64,000 nucleotides of DNA from Pedobacter sp. PACM 27299 (GTDB lineage: Bacteria; Bacteroidota; Bacteroidia; Sphingobacteriales; Sphingobacteriaceae). Position numbers and translations under genes: made by a program. Below, one piece after another: positions 8,830-16,313 of the stretch. The notes under the pieces are model-generated. The model was not told where the DNA came from and searched no databases. It saw only the letters and a program-made list of their open reading frames with translations. The DNA lies in contig NZ_CP012996.1 in the NCBI RefSeq assembly GCF_001412655.1, forward strand, positions 806,001 to 870,000. Direction: 5' to 3'. Every line of letters begins with the position of its first letter. Position 1 is the first letter of the stretch.

Positions 8830-9564
8830 ATGAGGAGAAGATATGATATGCTGGGAGTGCCTGGATTCAGGTACCTGGAAGACGAAGAATTAGAAAATCC
8901 ACTTTTAGTGGTAGAAGAATTTTTTGAAGCAACTGAACTGGAATTGTTCAGGCAGGAACTCAGGCTATTTTTTGCGTTGGCCTTTAGTAATAAAGCTTAT
9001 AAAACTGGTAAGTTATATGAACCTGCCAGGCAGGCCACGATTCATCAGCGCATCACGCGCCTTTTGGAAATGGCATGGCTGATCCTGAGCAACGATCGGA
9101 TTGATTTGTCTATGAAAGCGGGAGATCCTTTGTTCCAGGTTTCCGGAATGTGGAGAAGGAAAGGTTTTATTGAAGTTGGAAAAAGAATGAAAGATGACAA
9201 AATGAAGTACTGCCGGGTATTAGAAGACGAAGAGATCAATAATGTGAAACTTGTATTTGAACAGCTCTTTCAATATCAATCCTTAGCTGCATGGCAGGAT
9301 GAACTGGATATGCTGTTGTTCTATAGCCTTGGCGATATTCCTATGTCCGATGAATGTGAAAATGCTCAGGTATCCTTCCCGATGCTCGAACTCCTGGAGC
9401 GGCTATTGGAAACTGTTCATGTCATGTATGAACTTCGTATTAAAGGAGATGAAGGATGGAAAATACTGCCTGTAGATGTTGCTATTCAGAACAAGGACTA
9501 TCGGTTTTTCCCACCCCATTTGATCATGAGTATTGTTCAGCAACATACGCTGATACCGGTTTAA
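8830..9564 (+). CDS. Unrecognised protein divergent from XRE/S24 regulator
   Basis: A 244-residue soluble protein with no signal peptide or membrane segment; I do not recognise the family. The frame stays open upstream to a TTG at 8803, but the first ATG is at 8830 (MRRRYDML). The sequence is rich in Glu and Leu and looks mostly helical (EELENPLLVVEEFFEATELELFR-like amphipathic stretches). A basic patch in the middle (MWRRKGFIEVGKRMKDDKMK) and a conserved-looking aromatic C-terminus (RFFPPHLIMSIVQQH) are visible. Codon use resembles the neighbours, so recent transfer is not indicated. It shares a 123-bp intergenic region with the S24-type regulator, suggesting it is a target. It is followed by a strong bidirectional hairpin. 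Confidence 0.8.
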   Translation: MRRRYDMLGVPGFRYLEDEELENPLLVVEEFFEATELELFRQELRLFFALAFSNKAYKTGKLYEPARQATIHQRITRLLEMAWLILSNDRIDLSMKAGDPLFQVSGMWRRKGFIEVGKRMKDDKMKYCRVLEDEEINNVKLVFEQLFQYQSLAAWQDELDMLLFYSLGDIPMSDECENAQVSFPMLELLERLLETVHVMYELRIKGDEGWKILPVDVAIQNKDYRFFPPHLIMSIVQQHTLIPV

Positions 9565-9570
9565 GCGAAC

Positions 9571-9609
9571 ATTAATTGCTGAGGCTATAGGACAGTCTCA
9601 GCAATTAAT
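9571..9609. terminator. Bidirectional hairpin between convergent genes
   Basis: A perfect 13-bp inverted repeat (9571-9583 with 9597-9609) lies 7 bp after the stop of the unknown gene and just past the stop of the convergent DUF5686 gene. A/T-rich flanks suit termination in both directions. Confidence 0.7.
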
Positions 9610-9622
9610 ATTTCTAAGGGTT

Positions 9623-12073
9623 TTAGAATCCGTAAGACAATCGGAATCCATGGTTGACTCTTTTATTGCCGTCATAAGCAAAGCCATAAGCGGCTCTAAA
9701 GATGAGGCGCTGCAGTCCGAAGTAAAACTCTGTATAGTTTCTTTTTAATGGCTGACTCAGGTAACTTACCCCCACCAGTTCTTCCAGTTTTAACTTACGA
9801 AGAATCGGTATTTTACTGCTGAACCTTCCGGAGAAGTTATGTTCAAAATGAGCCTCGAAATATTCGCGGTCTGTACTGAACAGATAAAAATCGAGGAATA
9901 GGAATTTCCTCATATTCGGCACGCTAAACAAAGAATTGTTACCGCTGAAATGTTTAAACTCCGGATAATACACCTGATTGTTATTTAGGAATTTACCAGC
10001 GCCAATCACAATGGAAGAGTAGCCCCATAGTCCAGAACTAATCCTGTTTTGAAAAATTTCAGCGGAGAGGAGGTCATAATCCACATCACTGCTCATGATA
10101 CCCTTAATGCCTTTTTTATAAGATAAACTAAAGGTGGGATATTTCGATTCCAGGTAAATTTTACGGTCAGGCATCGTCATGTAATTTTGCCCAAATGTAT
10201 ATTTTAAAGAGGCATCAACACTGAACGATTCATAGGTAGGGAACAAGGGTGTCTCTGTTTCAGGGGTAAAAGGATTGTTGGATGTGAATTCCTCCTCCTT
10301 CAAATCTCTGATTTTAAAACTAGTGGTATTCACTAGGTTGTAGTTTTTGCTGTAATTTACTTTTAAGCTACCCATTAAACCATTGGCCAGCTCTCTCTCG
10401 GTTCCAATGTTAACAAATTCTTTCTTGTAAAATTTCGAGAAGTTGGTTTCAAAAAGAAGGGAGTTGAAGGAGTTTCCAATCAAACTCATACTTCCAAGAT
10501 TGTTCAAATCGAAGATTCCGGATCCGCCACTGGCAGTAATACTGGCACGTTTAACCGCATCATAGTAATAGGTTCCACTAATTGATGCAGTGAGTTCTTT
10601 GTTGGATAAACCATAACGTACCTCTGGTCTGATTTGGTAATATTCACCATATTCCAGACGTTTTGTATACGTAATGCCATACCTCATCCCAAAACCTTCT
10701 ACCGTATTGTAAAATAAAGCTGGTAGGATCGGATCAAACCTTAAGCTTTTCTTATCATAGCGATTATTAAGTGTGTAACCACCAATTAATAGCTTAAATG
10801 GACCGGGTTTATTATTTGCTTTTTCTACGGAATCCAGGTAATGTTTGGATGTTTTTAAGGCAGCCAGGCTATCTTTTCGAATGTAATCACGACTTTCGTC
10901 CTGCGTAAGCGGGATAGGTCTGTTATTTAACCAAAACAAAGAGTCTTTTTTATTGACTGCTTTCGTCACTTTTAAAATCTCTCCATTAAAGTAGTTTTTT
11001 GGGAATTTAGGATGCGTGTCATAGTTGCTGTATACACCTACATAATAACCTTCGAATTTAAAGCCAAATACATTCCCATTAAATTGGAAGTTGATATTAG
11101 AAGGCAGATAGGCCTGCTCGACCTTCAAAAATTGCTGGGAAATTTTTAAGGTGTCTATTAAATTGATGCCTGAACTTTTAGTCAGGTATACATCCGCATT
11201 CACTAAATGCCAATTGTCGTCAATGATGTAAATGATCCCATGGAAAACCGGATCATGGTCTCTTTTAGGGATGACCTCGATCTTGTTCACGGTTTTCCCG
11301 TTCTCTATCACTATACCTAATAATTTATATTTATAAAAAGATAGGGCATTATCGGCAATAGGGGATACAAAGCCGCGTGCGCTGAGTGTATTTTCCAGCA
11401 AAATATTCTGATAGAAATTAATGATCAGGTCTGAAGCTTTATTGAAACTGAAGGCATTATTTCTGCCAGCCACTTTAGAAGAAATCATCTCTTCATGTAT
11501 TTTATCCGGCAGTTCGAAAGAGAATAAAGAAGTAGATTCTGATAAATAAAGGATTCCTTTTCTATTGGTATCTAGGTTCAGTGTCTTCTGGATGTCTCTG
11601 CCAAAGAATTTTTTTGGTGCACCTACAAGCTTTTGAACACCTTTAATGTAAACATCAGCGGTATAAGCCGGGACTTCCCTGAGGTGCTGTTTCCTTTTTT
11701 TGATGGCTTGCCTGATAATTTCGTAAGCAGGGTCCTCTGCATTTCCATCAATGGTGACGCCGGATAAGCTATAGGATTCCTGGGTTAAAATCACGTTTTC
11801 CAGGGTTTCCTCGCTAATGGTGATATTTTTCTCTACCGCCTTATAACCAATCGCTTTATAGACAATGGTAAAGCTGCCTTTATTTAAAGCAAGCGCATAA
11901 ATACCATCCACATTTGCAGAAGTACCTTTTGTAGTGTTTTTAACATATACAGAAGCAAAAGGAACGACATCCCCATTTGTATCTTTAATATTCCCTTTTA
12001 ATTTGTACTCCTGAGCAAATAGGGCGCTGGCTGCGATAAGTATCAGTAAAAGCGTAAGTTGGATTCTCTTCAT
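9623..12073 (-). CDS. DUF5686 / carboxypeptidase-regulatory-like outer-membrane protein
   Basis: An 816-residue envelope protein. Residues 1-20 are a signal peptide (LLLILIAASALFAQ). Residues about 22-110 form a carboxypeptidase-regulatory-like beta domain (LKGNIKDTNGDVVPFASVYV, GTSANVDGIYALAL). The sequence IIRQAIKKRKQH then opens the DUF5686 region. The remainder is rich in alternating aromatic/polar strands and ends in HGFRLSYGF with a terminal Phe, as expected of an outer-membrane beta barrel. Members are widespread in Bacteroidota and of unknown function; they resemble TonB-dependent receptors but lack a classical plug. The gene is monocistronic and convergent with 8830-9564. There is no evidence for a substrate. 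Confidence 0.85.
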   Translation of the reverse strand: MKRIQLTLLLILIAASALFAQEYKLKGNIKDTNGDVVPFASVYVKNTTKGTSANVDGIYALALNKGSFTIVYKAIGYKAVEKNITISEETLENVILTQESYSLSGVTIDGNAEDPAYEIIRQAIKKRKQHLREVPAYTADVYIKGVQKLVGAPKKFFGRDIQKTLNLDTNRKGILYLSESTSLFSFELPDKIHEEMISSKVAGRNNAFSFNKASDLIINFYQNILLENTLSARGFVSPIADNALSFYKYKLLGIVIENGKTVNKIEVIPKRDHDPVFHGIIYIIDDNWHLVNADVYLTKSSGINLIDTLKISQQFLKVEQAYLPSNINFQFNGNVFGFKFEGYYVGVYSNYDTHPKFPKNYFNGEILKVTKAVNKKDSLFWLNNRPIPLTQDESRDYIRKDSLAALKTSKHYLDSVEKANNKPGPFKLLIGGYTLNNRYDKKSLRFDPILPALFYNTVEGFGMRYGITYTKRLEYGEYYQIRPEVRYGLSNKELTASISGTYYYDAVKRASITASGGSGIFDLNNLGSMSLIGNSFNSLLFETNFSKFYKKEFVNIGTERELANGLMGSLKVNYSKNYNLVNTTSFKIRDLKEEEFTSNNPFTPETETPLFPTYESFSVDASLKYTFGQNYMTMPDRKIYLESKYPTFSLSYKKGIKGIMSSDVDYDLLSAEIFQNRISSGLWGYSSIVIGAGKFLNNNQVYYPEFKHFSGNNSLFSVPNMRKFLFLDFYLFSTDREYFEAHFEHNFSGRFSSKIPILRKLKLEELVGVSYLSQPLKRNYTEFYFGLQRLIFRAAYGFAYDGNKRVNHGFRLSYGF

Positions 12074-12159
12074 AAATGGATTAATGCATAAATATCGGAT
12101 ATGTATTCCTAGTTAACAGCAAACTTTTGTTAAAGTTTGTTAATGGGTATTGCACAAGG

Positions 12160-12192
12160 TTGTTCAGGTAAGACGATATTTTTATAACTTTG
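12160..12192 (+). promoter_or_regulatory. Promoter of kbl
   Basis: TTG at 12160-12162 and TAACTTTG at 12185-12192 are separated by 22 bp, close to the Bacteroidota TTG-N19/20-TAnnTTTG pattern. The predicted transcript start (about 12197) lies after the TTG codon at 12194, which rules that codon out as kbl start and favours the ATG at 12215. Confidence 0.6.
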
Positions 12193-12214
12193 GTTGCAAC
12201 AAGCAAATAATAGT

Positions 12215-13402
12215 ATGTATAAAACATTACAACCTGTTCTTCAACAAGAATTGGAGCAAATAGAAAAAGACGGTTTATTTAAACGTGAACGTGTGATTGT
12301 TACCCCACAAGGTGCAGATATCAAAATTAGTACTGGCCAGGAAGTGATCAACTTCTGTGCTAATAACTACTTAGGTTTATCTTCTGATCCACGTGTAACG
12401 GAGGCAGCCAAGAAAGCTATCGATAAATATGGCTACGGAATGTCTTCAGTACGTTTCATTTGTGGTACTCAGGATGTACATAAAGAGTTGGAAGAGAAAT
12501 TATCTAAATTCTTAGGTACAGAAGATACCATTTTATATGCTGCGGCTTTTGATGCGAATGGTGGTGTTTTTGAACCTTTGCTAAATGATCAGGATGCCAT
12601 CATCTCTGATGAATTGAACCACGCTTCTATTATTGACGGGGTACGTTTGTGTAAAGCAAAACGTTTCAGGTATAAAAATGCAGATATGGCTGATCTGGAA
12701 GCACAGTTAATTGCTGCTAAAGATGCAAGACACCGTATCATTGTTACTGATGGTGCTTTTTCTATGGACGGTGTGATCGCTCCATTGGATAAAATCTGTG
12801 ATTTAGCAGATAAATATGAAGCATTGGTGATGATTGATGAATCACACTGTACAGGTTTTATTGGAAAAACTGGTCGTGGAACACACGAGCATTTTAACGT
12901 CATGGACAGAGTAGACATTATTACAGGTACTTTAGGTAAAGCTTTGGGTGGTGCATCTGGAGGTTTTACTGCTGGTAAAAAAGAAATTATTGACATGTTA
13001 CGTCAGCGTTCACGTCCATATTTATTCTCTAACACTTTAGCTCCGGCAATTGCAGGTGCTTCTGTTGCAGTATTAGATATGTTGAGTGAAACGACTGATT
13101 TAAGAGATAAATTAGAAAGCAACACGGTTTATTTCCGTAAGAAAATGACTGAAGCTGGTTTCGATATTAAAGAAGGTGTTCACCCAATCGTTCCCGTGAT
13201 GCTTTATGATGCAAAATTAGCACAGGAATTTGCTGCTAAAATGCTCGAAGAAGGTATTTATGTAGTTGGTTTCTACTATCCGGTAGTAGCGCAGGGCAAG
13301 GCGAGAATCCGCGTACAGCTTTCTGCTGCTCATGAGCAACACCATTTAGATAAAGCAATTGCAGCATTTACGAAAGTAGGTAAAGCACTTGGTGTGATCT
13401 AA
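12215..13402 (+). CDS. kbl: Glycine C-acetyltransferase (2-amino-3-ketobutyrate CoA ligase)
   Basis: A 395-residue fold-type I PLP enzyme of the alpha-oxoamine synthase family. It cleaves 2-amino-3-oxobutyrate with CoA to glycine and acetyl-CoA in threonine degradation. Visible motifs: the KBL-like N-terminus ([16 protein letters not shown]), [16 protein letters not shown], the aspartate/His region [18 protein letters not shown], and the PLP lysine in [17 protein letters not shown], then [13 protein letters not shown]. Length matches E. coli Kbl (398). The threonine dehydrogenase partner is not adjacent. The ATG at 12215 is chosen because the promoter would otherwise overlap the coding region. 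Confidence 0.92.
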   Translation: MYKTLQPVLQQELEQIEKDGLFKRERVIVTPQGADIKISTGQEVINFCANNYLGLSSDPRVTEAAKKAIDKYGYGMSSVRFICGTQDVHKELEEKLSKFLGTEDTILYAAAFDANGGVFEPLLNDQDAIISDELNHASIIDGVRLCKAKRFRYKNADMADLEAQLIAAKDARHRIIVTDGAFSMDGVIAPLDKICDLADKYEALVMIDESHCTGFIGKTGRGTHEHFNVMDRVDIITGTLGKALGGASGGFTAGKKEIIDMLRQRSRPYLFSNTLAPAIAGASVAVLDMLSETTDLRDKLESNTVYFRKKMTEAGFDIKEGVHPIVPVMLYDAKLAQEFAAKMLEEGIYVVGFYYPVVAQGKARIRVQLSAAHEQHHLDKAIAAFTKVGKALGVI

Positions 13403-13410
13403 AACATTAA

Positions 13411-13466
13411 CGCTGAGTCCAATTTCTAGTCGGACATCACGTTCAAGTTGATTTTTGGACTCAGCG
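13411..13466 (+). terminator. Inverted repeat between kbl and pheS (terminator or leader structure)
   Basis: A 12-bp perfect inverted repeat (CGCTGAGTCCAA at 13411-13422 with its complement at 13455-13466) encloses a 32-nt loop. The downstream flank is A/T-rich but is not a clean T run. It may terminate kbl or act on pheS. Confidence 0.45.
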
Positions 13467-13493
13467 ATTATAAAAATATTATATAAATAGCTG

Positions 13494-13501
13494 TATATTT
13501 G
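13494..13501 (+). promoter_or_regulatory. pheS promoter -7 element, very close to the start codon
   Basis: TATATTTG is an exact TAnnTTTG match ending only 5 bp before the pheS ATG at 13507. Transcription would start at or beside the start codon, implying a leaderless mRNA. No convincing TTG is present at the usual upstream spacing. Confidence 0.5.
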
Positions 13502-13506
13502 GCCTC

Positions 13507-14544
13507 ATGTTACAAGAGAAGATAACACAATATACAGCTGAAATAAATGCGTTTTCTACGGATAACGCGGATGAGTTAGAGCAATTCCGAATCAAGTTCC
13601 TTGGTACAAAAGGAATCATCAAAGATATTTTCGATGAGTTTAAGGCGGTTTCACCTGAGGAAAAAAGAGTCCTGGGTAAAGTTTTAAATGAGTTTAAGCA
13701 ATTAGCGGAAGCTAAATATCAAATGCTTAAAGATCAAACTGAAGTAGCCGATACGACTAAGGACCTGGGTTTAGACCTGACCTTACCTGGTGAAGGTTTT
13801 GAAATTGGTGCCCGTCATCCACTGGCATTGGTAAGAAGGGAGATTGTCGAAATTTTTAACAAATTAGGCTTTATTGTAGCTGAAGGTCCCGAGATTGAGG
13901 ACGATTGGCATAACTTCTCTGCACTAAACTTTCCTGATGAGCATCCAGCACGTGATATGCAGGACACTTTCTTTATTAAGAAAGGTGGAGAAAAAGGGGA
14001 TATCGCTTTGCGTACCCATACTTCTTCCGTTCAGGTGAGAATGATGGAAGAAGGAAAACCACCGTTCAGAGCGATTATGCCAGGTCGTGTGTATCGTAAT
14101 GAAGCAATTTCGGCAAGAGCACACTGTTTCTTCCACCAGATAGAAGGTTTGTATGTGGATGAAAATGTTTCATTCGCCGATTTAAAACAAACGTTGTTCT
14201 ATTTTGTACAGGAATTGTATGGTGAAGGCACAAAAGTTCGTTTCCGACCTTCTTATTTCCCTTTTACAGAGCCTTCTGCTGAGATGGATATTTCTTGTAC
14301 CATTTGTAAAGGTGCCGGATGTCAGCTGTGTAAGCAAAGTGGCTGGGTAGAAATCTTGGGCTGCGGTATGGTAGATCCGAATGTATTGGAAAACTGTGGC
14401 ATCGATTCAAAGCAATTTAGCGGTTTCGCTTTCGGAATGGGAATCGAACGTGTAGCAAACTTAAAGTTTGAAATCAAAGACTTGAGGTTATTCTCTGAGA
14501 ATGACGCTCGCTTTTTGAAACAATATAAAACATCGTTGATATAA
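13507..14544 (+). CDS. pheS: Phenylalanine--tRNA ligase alpha subunit
   Basis: A 345-residue class II aminoacyl-tRNA synthetase subunit; with PheT it charges tRNA-Phe. After an N-terminal coiled coil (residues 1-85) come GARHPLALVRREIVEIF, FPDEHPARDMQDTFF, and the class II motif 2 region GRVYRNEAISARAHCFFHQIEG. Motif 3 is FGMGIERVANLKF, and DLRLFSENDARFL is the characteristic end. A small CxxC...CxxC segment (CTICKGAGCQLC) is visible, as in many bacterial PheS. Length is normal. pheT is not adjacent; instead a small lipoprotein gene follows 5 bp later, so the two subunits are encoded separately. Confidence 0.97.
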   Translation: MLQEKITQYTAEINAFSTDNADELEQFRIKFLGTKGIIKDIFDEFKAVSPEEKRVLGKVLNEFKQLAEAKYQMLKDQTEVADTTKDLGLDLTLPGEGFEIGARHPLALVRREIVEIFNKLGFIVAEGPEIEDDWHNFSALNFPDEHPARDMQDTFFIKKGGEKGDIALRTHTSSVQVRMMEEGKPPFRAIMPGRVYRNEAISARAHCFFHQIEGLYVDENVSFADLKQTLFYFVQELYGEGTKVRFRPSYFPFTEPSAEMDISCTICKGAGCQLCKQSGWVEILGCGMVDPNVLENCGIDSKQFSGFAFGMGIERVANLKFEIKDLRLFSENDARFLKQYKTSLI

Positions 14545-14549
14545 CCTAA

Positions 14550-14963
14550 ATGATTAAAAAGATAACCGGCGCATTTGTAGTCTTACTGCTTTTTGTAGGT
14601 TGTGGGAAGGACGAAGGAATGTACATTCCTAATGTCCTTGTCAACTTCCAGATCACAGAAGCAGAGTTTAGCATCAAAGCAACGGACAATATCTTATTAG
14701 TCGACAATCAGGGAGTTGCAGGCTTGATGATCATTAAACTTGCTCCTAGCAGCTATGTGGCCTTTGATCGCTGTAGTTCAGTAAATCCTGAACAGCGTTG
14801 TAAAGTAGTTCCGGATAATAATTTGATTACGGCAACTGACCCATGCAGCGGTGCTAAATTTTTACTGCTTGACGGCAGTCCGCAGAAAGCGCCGGCTGTT
14901 CGTTATTTAAAGGTATATCGCACCTCTGTTGGAAGCGGTGGAAGGATAAACGTATCTAATTGA
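14550..14963 (+). CDS. Small lipoprotein with a degenerate Rieske-like domain
   Basis: A 137-residue predicted lipoprotein. Residues 1-17 are a signal sequence with lipobox LFVGC, giving a lipidated Cys18. The rest resembles the Bacteroidota Rieske-like lipoproteins (SSYVAFDRCSS, DPCSGAKFLLLDGS, PAVRYLKVY). Cys75, Cys84 and Cys99 remain, but the cluster-binding histidines of the usual C-x-H and C-x-x-H boxes appear as Ser77 and Ala102 (Ser100 where CPCHG would have His). A 2Fe-2S cluster is therefore unlikely. It follows pheS by 5 bp, and its stop codon overlaps the next gene's ATG, suggesting it works with or is co-expressed with the TetR regulator. The function is unknown and the Rieske relation is by eye. 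Confidence 0.75.
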   Translation: MIKKITGAFVVLLLFVGCGKDEGMYIPNVLVNFQITEAEFSIKATDNILLVDNQGVAGLMIIKLAPSSYVAFDRCSSVNPEQRCKVVPDNNLITATDPCSGAKFLLLDGSPQKAPAVRYLKVYRTSVGSGGRINVSN

Positions 14964-15538
14964 TGGAACCAGAGAAAATAAAAGAAAGCATAATCAGGGC
15001 TGCAAAGGAGTTGTTCAGAAAATATGGTTATCACAAAACAAGTGTTAACGAAATTGCGAAGAAAGCCAGAATTGCCAAGGCCACTATATACAAATATTTC
15101 GAGAGTAAAGAACAGGTTTTAGATGCGATCTTAATGGATTATCTGGATTTAAATCTCCATGAAATCCTAAAGAATAAGGCACAATTTTCTAATGAGGAAG
15201 AGCATCTGACTGCATTGGTGATGAAAACCTGCAGGTTAACCTATACTGTTTGTAATGAGTTTATAGGCTGGGACTTTGTGAGAGAGAATGCAAATTCTCA
15301 GGAGTTCCTAAAACACTTGTCGGATCAATTAGAATCTCTATTGCTTTCTGCTTACCTGGAACTGGATCATTTCAAAAATAATCCTTCACGTAAAGAAGGA
15401 CTGGCCTTCTTATTGAAAGCTAGTAAAAGCATTGTCTTTTCATTTGCCTTTACTTCGGTAAGTGATTCGGATGTAAGAAAGAACTTTGTAAGTTTCCAAA
15501 AGGAACTCCTGCCTTTTCTGGTAAAAGCAGCGTTGTAA
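14963..15538 (+). CDS. TetR/AcrR-family transcriptional regulator
   Basis: A 191-residue one-component regulator. Residues about 5-55 are a TetR helix-turn-helix: IKESIIRAAKELFRKYGYHKT, VNEIAKKARIAKATIYKYFESKEQVLDAIL. The C-terminal helical ligand domain is not assignable to a ligand. The ATG at 14963 shares its A with the TGA of the lipoprotein gene (TGATG overlap), indicating translational coupling; a TTG one codon earlier is less likely. A strong terminator lies 25 bp past the stop. No target gene such as an efflux pump is next to it, so its regulon is unknown. Confidence 0.9.
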   Translation: MEPEKIKESIIRAAKELFRKYGYHKTSVNEIAKKARIAKATIYKYFESKEQVLDAILMDYLDLNLHEILKNKAQFSNEEEHLTALVMKTCRLTYTVCNEFIGWDFVRENANSQEFLKHLSDQLESLLLSAYLELDHFKNNPSRKEGLAFLLKASKSIVFSFAFTSVSDSDVRKNFVSFQKELLPFLVKAAL

Positions 15539-15563
15539 ACTAATGGAAATGTTCCATGATATT

Positions 15564-15595
15564 GAAAACCTCCTGAAAATTCAGGAGGTTTTTTT
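15564..15595 (+). terminator. Rho-independent terminator after the TetR gene
   Basis: AACCTCCTGAA pairs with TTCAGGAGGTT over a 2-nt gap and is followed by seven T. Confidence 0.9.
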
Positions 15596-15657
15596 ATGCA
15601 GCAAAATGCTGAAATCTGCCTGATTCCGAGCATAATTTTGTTAAAAGAGGAGGAGAA

Positions 15658-15815
15658 TACTGGTCGGGAAGAGATCTGCTTTTTTTGGGGGTTCGAAAGG
15701 GGTTCGGTTAGGGTTGCTGTAGTAAACATTGCAGGACCCCTACAGCAACCCTAACCGAACCCCCTGCAGTATCTATAATAAGTCCGATCTCTTCCCGACG
15801 AGTACCCGACCAGTA
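15658..15815. repeat. Compound nested palindrome (structured intergenic element)
   Basis: A perfect 24-bp inverted repeat (15699-15722 with 15740-15763) around a 17-nt loop is nested inside a second perfect 14-bp inverted repeat (15663-15676 with 15786-15799). The outermost left bases 15658-15668 also pair with 15805-15815 (11 bp). Thus the left outer arm has two alternative partners, because the right side carries two tandem 11-bp units (15796-15806 and 15807-15817, one mismatch). A T run follows at 15822. The 775-bp gap between the TetR gene and rlmD contains no convincing gene. It could be a palindromic mobile repeat (MITE-like), a structured RNA, or a protein-binding site. Confidence 0.7.
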
Positions 15816-15952
15816 CCCCGGTTTTTTATTCGATTTTTAATCATGAATTCTCGCTTCCTGATTAATGGTGTTCAGCTAAAAGCAGAAGATCCCAAATCCT
15901 AAAACAAATTCTCTTAAAACCACCTACCTAAACTTAAAATAATCTTTACAAA

Positions 15953-16135
15953 ATGATAACGTATACCGTTTTGGTATTCGGTATAAAAAGACTTAACTTA
16001 GTAACGTTATCAACGTGTAAAACAATGAGTAAAGAGGTTTTGGAAATTTCTGTTTTGGTTGATGAGAAGTTTGATATGAGCTTTAATCTGGTTGAAGGCA
16101 TCTTTGGTTTTATCCTTCGTGTTTTTGATAAGTAA
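15953..16135 (+). CDS. Doubtful small ORF in the gap between tetR and rlmD
   Basis: A 60-codon ORF with an ATG at 15953 (MITYTVLVFGIKRLN) and a second in-frame ATG at 16025 (MSKEVLEISVLVDEKF). No family is recognised, there is no ribosome-binding site of note, and the composition is not clearly coding. It is kept only because the surrounding 775 bp hold no other gene. The rest of this gap, apart from the palindrome and the rlmD promoter, shows nothing I can name. Confidence 0.2.
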   Translation: MITYTVLVFGIKRLNLVTLSTCKTMSKEVLEISVLVDEKFDMSFNLVEGIFGFILRVFDK

Positions 16136-16298
16136 AAGATAACATTGAACTTTCTTATTGAATAGGCTTTAAGAGCCTCAGGGAAATCTCTATGTCTTAA
16201 AATTCCATTTTTTCTTCCTGACCATAACTGCTGCTCAATTTAGAACTGATCTACCTGATCATCATTGAAAAACATTTACAACGCAATGAAAAAAAACT

Positions 16299-16306
16299 TA
16301 AATTTG
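16299..16306 (+). promoter_or_regulatory. rlmD promoter -7 element
   Basis: TAAATTTG matches TAnnTTTG and ends 7 bp before the rlmD ATG at 16314, predicting a transcript with almost no leader. Confidence 0.45.
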
Positions 16307-16313
16307 CGGCATA

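Noticed and set aside
12194-12214. TTG at 12194 as kbl start
   Set aside because: It overlaps the position where transcription should start; the ATG at 12215 gives a Kbl of normal length.
15700-15722. TTAGGG-containing arm resembling a telomere repeat
   Set aside because: Only one TTAGGG within the inverted-repeat arm, not a tandem array; chance match.
15658-15815. CRISPR array
   Set aside because: Repeats are inverted, not regularly spaced direct repeats, and no cas genes are present. No CRISPR array was seen anywhere in the window.
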